Shown here piece by piece: positions 5,060 to 8,344 of a stretch of 8,344 bases of DNA. The position numbers were made by a program, and so were the translations under genes. The DNA is from JAKAGE01 sp964416665 (GTDB taxonomy: Bacteria > Patescibacteriota > Minisyncoccia > UBA6257 > 2-01-FULL-56-20). The notes below the pieces were generated by a model. That model was not told the DNA's origin, did no database searches, and worked only from the letters and a program-made list of their open reading frames with translations. The first letter of the stretch is position 1; the number at the start of each line of letters is the position of its first letter. The stretch is from contig CAYQFA010000031.1 of the NCBI GenBank assembly GCA_964416665.1, positions 1 through 8,344 on the forward strand, read 5' to 3'.

Positions 5060-6517
5060 ATGACAAAGATGGAAGCTCCAGAAGAAGTGGTGGCGGTGTG
5101 CAAACAGCTTGCGGAGGCGGGCTTTGAGGCGTACCTCGTTGGCGGTTGCGTTCGGGATATGATGCTCGCGCGCGAGCCGAAGGATTGGGATGTCGCGACG
5201 AACGCCACGCCGAAGCAGATACAGGGGCTTTTTGCGGAGACGGTCTATGAAAATGATTTTGGCACGGTCGGGATCAAGAACAACGTTGAGGGCTCGAAAG
5301 TCGGCATCATCGAGGTCACGACCTATCGTATTGAAGGGAAGTATAGCGACAAGCGGCATCCGGACGACGTGAAATTTGCGAAGACGATCGAGGAGGATCT
5401 TTCGCGCCGTGATTTCACGGTGAACGCGATGGCGATGGGTATGGATGGTGCTATCATCGATCCGCACGGCGGCGAGGGCGATCTTCGCGAGGGGATCATC
5501 CGCACGGTCGGCAATCCCGAGGAGCGATTTTTCGAGGACGCCTTGCGTCTGATGCGCGCGGTGCGTTTTTCCATCCAGCTGGATTTTGAGATCGAGTTCA
5601 ATACGCGCCGCGCCATCGAGGTCCGTTCGCGCGAGCTGGAATTGATCGCGAAGGAGCGGGTGCGCGATGAGCTGGCAAAGATCTTGATGACGCCACGCGC
5701 CGCGAAAGGTATTTTGTCGCTCGAGGAACTTGGGTTGTTGGAATATGTTTTGCCGGAGCTTAGGGAAGGTTTGGGCGTGGGGCAAAATAAACATCATATT
5801 TACAGCGTTTTTGAGCATGCCATTCGCGCGCTCGACTACGCCGCAAAACAGGATTATTCGCTTGTGGTGCGCATGGCATCGCTTCTACATGACGTCGGTA
5901 AGCCGCGCGCAAAGGGCGGCGACGGGCCGGATTCGACGTTCTATCAACATGAATACGTCGGTGCCAAGATGGCGGTGGCCGCGCTCGACCGCTTGCGCTT
6001 CCCGCGCGGCTTCATCGAAGACGTCGCGCATCTTATCCGTTCGCACATGTTCTACTATGACACTGGCGTGATCTCGCCGGCGGGCGTGCGGCGGTTCGTC
6101 GCGCGCGTCGGTCCGGAATACATCGATGACCTTTTGAAGGTGCGCGAAGCGGATCGCATCGGCTCCGGCGTGAAGAAGGCGATCCCATATCGGTTGCGAC
6201 ATCTGCTTTTCATGATCGAAAAAGTGAAGAGCGATCCGTTGTCGCCGAAGATGCTGAAATTGAACGGCGATGAGATCATGGCGCTTTTAAGCCTTCAGCA
6301 AAGTCCGCGTGTCGGCTGGATCCTGAACGCGCTTCTTGAAGAGGTGCTCGATGATCCGAAAAAGAACACCGAAGAGCATCTGACCTCGCGCGCAAAAGAA
6401 CTGGGGAAGTTGAGTGACGACAAATTGCAAAAACTTTTTGCGAGCGCGCGGGAAAAAAAGAGCGAGGTTCAGGGCGAGATGGAGCAGGATATGAAGAAAA
6501 AGTTCCATGTGCAGTAA
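5060..6517 (+). CDS. cca: CCA-adding enzyme (tRNA nucleotidyltransferase) with HD domain
   Basis: A class II nucleotidyltransferase of 485 aa that adds or repairs the 3' CCA of tRNAs. The head has VGGCVRD (27-33) and the metal-binding DWD (42-44), then RRDFTVNAM (116-124) and ERFFEDALRLMRAVRF (155-170). These motifs also occur in related poly(A) polymerases (PcnB). An HD-type phosphohydrolase region follows (NKHHIYSVFEHA from 243, LLHDVGKP at 275-282, HLIRSH at 324-329), as in many bacterial CCA enzymes. The C-terminal ~115 residues are helical and charged. In-frame starts exist at 5000, 5051, 5060 and 5069. I chose 5060 because the -10 box at 5047-5052 covers the 5051 ATG and predicts an mRNA starting at 5060. 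The tRNA-Pro in this window lacks an encoded CCA, so the enzyme is needed for de novo CCA addition, not only repair. It is followed 32 nt later by dut. Confidence 0.93.
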   Translation: MTKMEAPEEVVAVCKQLAEAGFEAYLVGGCVRDMMLAREPKDWDVATNATPKQIQGLFAETVYENDFGTVGIKNNVEGSKVGIIEVTTYRIEGKYSDKRHPDDVKFAKTIEEDLSRRDFTVNAMAMGMDGAIIDPHGGEGDLREGIIRTVGNPEERFFEDALRLMRAVRFSIQLDFEIEFNTRRAIEVRSRELELIAKERVRDELAKILMTPRAAKGILSLEELGLLEYVLPELREGLGVGQNKHHIYSVFEHAIRALDYAAKQDYSLVVRMASLLHDVGKPRAKGGDGPDSTFYQHEYVGAKMAVAALDRLRFPRGFIEDVAHLIRSHMFYYDTGVISPAGVRRFVARVGPEYIDDLLKVREADRIGSGVKKAIPYRLRHLLFMIEKVKSDPLSPKMLKLNGDEIMALLSLQQSPRVGWILNALLEEVLDDPKKNTEEHLTSRAKELGKLSDDKLQKLFASAREKKSEVQGEMEQDMKKKFHVQ

Positions 6518-6536
6518 GAATAAAAGCCGTCAGCCA

Positions 6537-6542
6537 TATAAA
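6537..6542 (+). promoter_or_regulatory. -10 box for leaderless dut
   Basis: TATAAA (6537-6542, 5/6) lies exactly 7 nt before ATG 6550, with no Shine-Dalgarno. The -35 is weak (TAAGAA, 6515-6520, 16-nt spacer). Confidence 0.45.
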
Positions 6543-6549
6543 AAATATT

Positions 6550-6981
6550 ATGAAGATAAAAATAAAACGTTTTGACAAAGCTCTGCCGTTGCCGAGCAAG
6601 CAGACCGCCGGCGCGGCGGCCTTCGATCTGACCGCCCGCGAAGAGGTGATCATAGCGCCCGGCACGGTCGGTTATGTTCCGCTGAACATCGCGCTTGAAA
6701 CGCCTCCGGGCCACTTTTTACTCGTCGCCGCGCGCAGCAGCACCCATAAAAAAGGGCTCATGATGGGGAACGGCATCGGCATCATTGACCCCGATTTTTC
6801 AGGGGACAACGATGAGGTCAAGGCAATATGCTACAACTTCACCGGTGAGCCGGTGGTGGTTGAAAAAGGGTTTCGCATCGCGCAGGGAACATTCGTTCCG
6901 ATACCGGCCTTCGAGTGGGATGAGGTCAACGAGTTGTCGAACAAGGACCGTGGCGGCATCGGCACCACTGGCAATAAATAA
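6550..6981 (+). CDS. dut: Deoxyuridine 5'-triphosphate nucleotidohydrolase (dUTPase)
   Basis: A 143-aa trimeric-type dUTPase that splits dUTP to dUMP and pyrophosphate, keeping uracil out of DNA and supplying dUMP for dTMP synthesis. All five family motifs are present: I, AGAAAFDLTA (20-29) with D26; II, ARSST (61-65), where most enzymes have PRSG/ARSG; III, GIIDPDFSGDNDEV (77-90), with the catalytic D80 and F83 in place of the usual sugar-stacking Tyr; IV, GFRIAQGTFVP (107-117); V, RGGIGTTG (134-141). Length is normal. It starts 32 nt after cca but has its own -10 box, so it may be transcribed both from cca and on its own as a leaderless mRNA. The confident motif set leaves little doubt about function; motif II and III variants are within family variation. 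Confidence 0.95.
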   Translation: MKIKIKRFDKALPLPSKQTAGAAAFDLTAREEVIIAPGTVGYVPLNIALETPPGHFLLVAARSSTHKKGLMMGNGIGIIDPDFSGDNDEVKAICYNFTGEPVVVEKGFRIAQGTFVPIPAFEWDEVNELSNKDRGGIGTTGNK

Positions 6982-6997
6982 AACTTTGCGCTATGAT
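6968..6997 (+). promoter_or_regulatory. Promoter of the small membrane protein, leaderless
   Basis: CTGGCA (6968-6973, 4/6), an 18-nt spacer and TATGAT (6992-6997, 5/6). The -10 ends 7 nt before ATG 7005. The in-frame ATG at 6993 lies inside the -10 box and would be absent from this transcript. Confidence 0.5.
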
Positions 6998-7004
6998 ATC
7001 TCGA

Positions 7005-7397
7005 ATGTCTGCATTCCGTAGCGAGCGCATTTGGAGATATATCACCGATTTTTGGACGGTGGCGCTTATGATCTTTTTTGTGGTCAATCTTTTTTCCCAG
7101 GATGGATACAGCTACATGGCCGCTCCATTAAGCATTATTTATACCGGCGTGCTCGGTCTCTATGTCGGAACGAAGGAATTCGATCGCTGGTATGAGCTTC
7201 ATGACAGCCGTCATCCGGGGGAGATATTCATTGCGTTATGGACCGTCGTCATATTCCTTCTTTTTGCGGCGCAGATATTTCTCGGGAGCCGTTATCAGGT
7301 GTCTCCCGAGGCGATCGCGGATTACATCATGGTGCTTTCGGTGTTCGCGCTGACGCAGAAGTCGAAGAAGCTGCATCAGCACAAGAGAGGAAAATAA
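7005..7397 (+). CDS. Small integral membrane protein, unknown function
   Basis: A 130-aa protein with three or four predicted transmembrane helices: about 14-30 (TDFWTVALMIFFVVNLF), 37-53 (a more polar helix), 74-93 (IFIALWTVVIFLLFAAQIFL) and perhaps 102-117. The loop after the second helix, VGTKEFDRWYELHDSRHPGE (54-73), is strikingly charged and aromatic and may be the functional site. The tail is basic (KSKKLHQHKRGK), which favours a cytoplasmic C-terminus. No signal peptide cleavage site is seen. An alternative in-frame start at 6993 adds four residues (MISR); the -10 box position favours 7005. I do not recognise a characterised family. It starts 23 nt after dut and is the last protein gene before the tRNA. 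Confidence 0.75.
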   Translation: MSAFRSERIWRYITDFWTVALMIFFVVNLFSQDGYSYMAAPLSIIYTGVLGLYVGTKEFDRWYELHDSRHPGEIFIALWTVVIFLLFAAQIFLGSRYQVSPEAIADYIMVLSVFALTQKSKKLHQHKRGK

Positions 7398-7427
7398 GAA
7401 TCCTTGCGACGGGCATCGCACCGCCGA

Positions 7428-7457
7428 TTGAAATTTTTCCGTAAAAAAGGTTAATAT
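7428..7457 (+). promoter_or_regulatory. Putative promoter of tRNA-Pro
   Basis: TTGAAA (7428-7433, 5/6), an 18-nt spacer and TAATAT (7452-7457, 4/6). The overlapping TATAGT (7455-7460) is a better -10 but lies 21 nt from this -35. Either predicts a start a few nucleotides before the tRNA at 7473. Confidence 0.4.
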
Positions 7458-7472
7458 AGTGGAGTTGTCGAC

Positions 7473-7543
7473 CGGGCCGTCGTATACCGGTAGTACGTGC
7501 GATTCGGGTTCGTAAAGACAGGGTTCGATTCCCTGCGGCCCGA
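7473..7543 (+). tRNA. tRNA-Pro (anticodon CGG)
   Basis: A full cloverleaf folds by hand. The acceptor is CGGGCCG (7473-7479) with CGGCCCG (7536-7542). The D stem is GTAT/GTAC around ACCGGTA. The anticodon stem is TGCGA/TCGTA with loop TTCGGGT, giving anticodon CGG (7505-7507) and G37. The T arm is CAGGG-TTCGATT-CCCTG (7519-7535). C1-G72, A73 and G37 are proline-tRNA identity features, and CGG reads CCG. The variable region is only 4 nt (AAGA). CCA is not encoded: the sequence continues CAACG after A73, so the CCA-adding enzyme is required. Positions 15 and 48 would be C and A instead of the common G-C Levitt pair. The 3' trailer is just two bases before a long hairpin begins. Confidence 0.92.
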
Positions 7544-7545
7544 CA

Positions 7546-7628
7546 ACGAAGAACAAAACATCCCCTTCGGAACCTGCTGCGAAGACGCAACGGTTCCGAA
7601 GGGGATGTTTTGTTCTTCGTCTGTTTTT
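7546..7628. terminator. 29-bp perfect hairpin with conserved cap, downstream of tRNA-Pro
   Basis: Arms 7546-7574 and 7592-7620 are perfectly complementary over 29 bp around the 17-nt cap TGCTGCGAAGACGCAAC (7575-7591). Within the cap, TGCG and CGCA form a 4-bp stem with an AAGA loop and the same TGC/AC internal loop as the hairpin after PheRS. A T-rich tail (CTGTTTTTC, 7621-7629) follows, and the arm itself contains TGTTTTGTTCTT, so it should act as terminator of the tRNA transcript. Confidence 0.82.
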
Positions 7629-7692
7629 CAGATAGGAATTCAAGCGTAATCGCGTTATTGGATCACGGCAGGGGAGGGGTTTTGCACAGCTC

Positions 7693-7720
7693 TTGACACC
7701 CGTCTCGCCATGAGTATACT
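7693..7720 (+). promoter_or_regulatory. Strong sigma70-type promoter upstream of 23S rRNA
   Basis: TTGACA (7693-7698, 6/6), a 16-nt spacer and TATACT (7715-7720, 5/6): the best promoter match noticed in the window. Transcription would start near 7727, about 350 nt before the mature 23S 5' end. It suits a highly expressed stable RNA. Confidence 0.7.
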
Positions 7721-7726
7721 TATCCC

Positions 7727-7825
7727 TAAGATACGGATGCTTAAGAACACTCAATTTCTCCAACACCTCGGCTGAAACTGGCGTTTTGACGCGTAGTACC
7801 AGCCGCCGTGTGCGGCGATTTTTTT
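7727..7825 (+). ncRNA. Possible small RNA or rRNA leader attenuator
   Basis: The strong promoter at 7693-7720 is followed about 80 nt later by a terminator-like hairpin, CGCCG-TGTG-CGGCG (7804-7817), with ATTTTTTT directly after it (7818-7825). An upstream stem, GGCTG/CAGCC (7770-7774 and 7800-7804), touches the terminator stem. A transcript of about 100 nt would result if the hairpin terminates. Alternatively it is an attenuator that rRNA-style antitermination reads through. No match to a known RNA family was recognised. Confidence 0.35.
7804..7825 (+). terminator. Short terminator-like hairpin in the 23S leader
   Basis: A 5-bp GC-only stem, CGCCG (7804-7808) with CGGCG (7813-7817), a TGTG loop, then A and seven T. 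It is a good intrinsic terminator by shape but lies between a strong promoter and the 23S gene. Confidence 0.55.
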
Positions 7826-8078
7826 CTTTCGCGCTTTCCGTGTCTCGTTATTTACAATCGTCCGCCGTATTTGGCGGAACTCCGAATTGTTGAGTCGGGG
7901 TCATAATAAGGAGACTCTGTGTCACCATTAGGTCTGGCGCAAGCCGGATCCGCGTGTTGCATACATGCGCAATTTCTCGTGGCAAGTCAGAGTCGAAACA
8001 TTATTGATGGATTTTATTCATCGATGATGGCGAGTGGTGTGCGCTTTGCACACACCACCAGCAAGTCAGCATTGGGAT

Positions 8079-8344
8079 GGTTGGCACAAAAGGGCGAATG
8101 GTGGATGCCTAGACTAGAAAAGGCGATGAAGGACGTGGCGTAGCAACGAAATGCCTCGGGGAGATGCGTAGCAATCTATGATCCGGGGGTGTCCGAATGG
8201 GGAAACCTAGTTGAGTAAACCTCAATTGTTTCGACGCAAGTCGATTCGCGTACCCGCTGAAGTAAAACATTCTAGTAAGCGGAGGAAAGAAGAACAAATC
8301 AGTTATTCCCTGAGTATCGGCGAGAGAAACGGGAAGAGCCCAAA
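8079..8344 (+). rRNA. rrl: 23S ribosomal RNA, 5' part (runs off the window)
   Basis: Conserved 23S domain I sequence is readable: GGTGGATGCCT (8100-8110), AAGGCGATGAAGGACGTGG (8119-8137), CCGAATGGGGAAACCTAG (8193-8210), a TGAAGTAAAACAT segment, GGAGGAAAGAA, and the GGCGAGAGAAACGGGAAGAGCC end. Placing GGTGGATG at E. coli position 23 puts the mature 5' end near 8079, within a few bases. Only about 266 nt are inside the window. No intervening sequence is seen. The mature end sits behind a structured leader, not behind a 16S gene. Confidence 0.93.

Larger units (their letters stand above)
7621..8078. other. Leader and promoter region of 23S rRNA, no protein gene
   Basis: This 458-nt stretch holds no convincing protein gene. 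It contains a strong promoter (7693-7720), a terminator-like hairpin (7804-7825) and further hairpins. TCCGCC/GGCGGA is at 7861-7878. TCTGGC-GCAA-GCCGGA, with a GNRA tetraloop, is at 7933-7948. A GTGTGC/GCACAC hairpin lies near 8036-8056. A 9-bp direct repeat GCAAGTCAG occurs at 7982-7990 and 8061-8069. The 3' part is probably the transcribed pre-23S leader. No 16S 3' end (GGATCACCTCCTT) is present. Confidence 0.6.

Noticed and set aside
5057..5818. Minus-strand open frame of 253 codons
   Set aside because: It is antisense to the conserved catalytic part of the CCA-adding enzyme, with biased composition and no domain.
7236..7766. Minus-strand open frame of 176 codons across the tRNA region
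   Set aside because: It is the antisense reading of the tRNA-Pro and its hairpin, including the typical GPQGIEP translation of an antisense tRNA. It also overlaps the real membrane protein gene.
7919..8143. Small plus-strand frame in the rRNA leader
   Set aside because: It runs into the conserved 23S rRNA sequence and has no domain; the AAGGAGA before it is probably coincidental in a pre-rRNA leader.

Overview
The window looks like part of a metagenomic scaffold (it contains a run of 10 N) from a small-genome bacterium that uses the standard bacterial code; UGA ends the ImmA-like gene. The best guess, by inference, is the Candidate Phyla Radiation / Patescibacteria, perhaps a parcubacterium. 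Reasons are the probable leaderless housekeeping genes, the mitochondrial-type one-chain PheRS, a tRNA without encoded CCA, and a 23S gene with no 16S upstream. None of these alone proves the assignment.

Layout, left to right. 1-938: an autoregulated-looking pair, an XRE-type HTH repressor and an overlapping ImmA/IrrE-type zinc metallopeptidase, behind a promoter embedded in repeated TATCATATT-type operator half-sites. 939-1300: a non-coding stretch rich in hairpins and short repeats. 1301-1669: a 122-aa protein of unknown function. 1708-2838: a single-chain phenylalanyl-tRNA synthetase with a C-terminal anticodon-binding FDX-ACB domain, ending in a long perfect hairpin. 2994-4025 and 4106-4885: two convergent genes, a protein resembling endonuclease III (HhH-GPD fold with a Cys-rich Fe-S-like tail) and a PD-(D/E)XK nuclease-like protein interrupted by the assembly gap. 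Each has a strong Shine-Dalgarno sequence and its own terminator. 5060-7397: CCA-adding enzyme, dUTPase and a small membrane protein, each with a -10 box exactly 7 nt before its ATG. 7473-7543: tRNA-Pro(CGG), followed at once by a second long hairpin. 7621-8078: rRNA-type promoter, a terminator-like hairpin and a structured leader. 8079-8344: the 5' end of 23S rRNA, cut by the window edge.

Two themes tie the window together. First, translation and RNA supply: PheRS, CCA-adding enzyme, a tRNA that needs that enzyme, and rRNA. Second, a likely accessory module (HhH-GPD-like protein plus nuclease-like protein) inserted between housekeeping genes, with translation signals unlike theirs. The most striking unexplained structure is a pair of long hairpins with unrelated stems but the same 17-nt cap, including a compensatory base-pair change.
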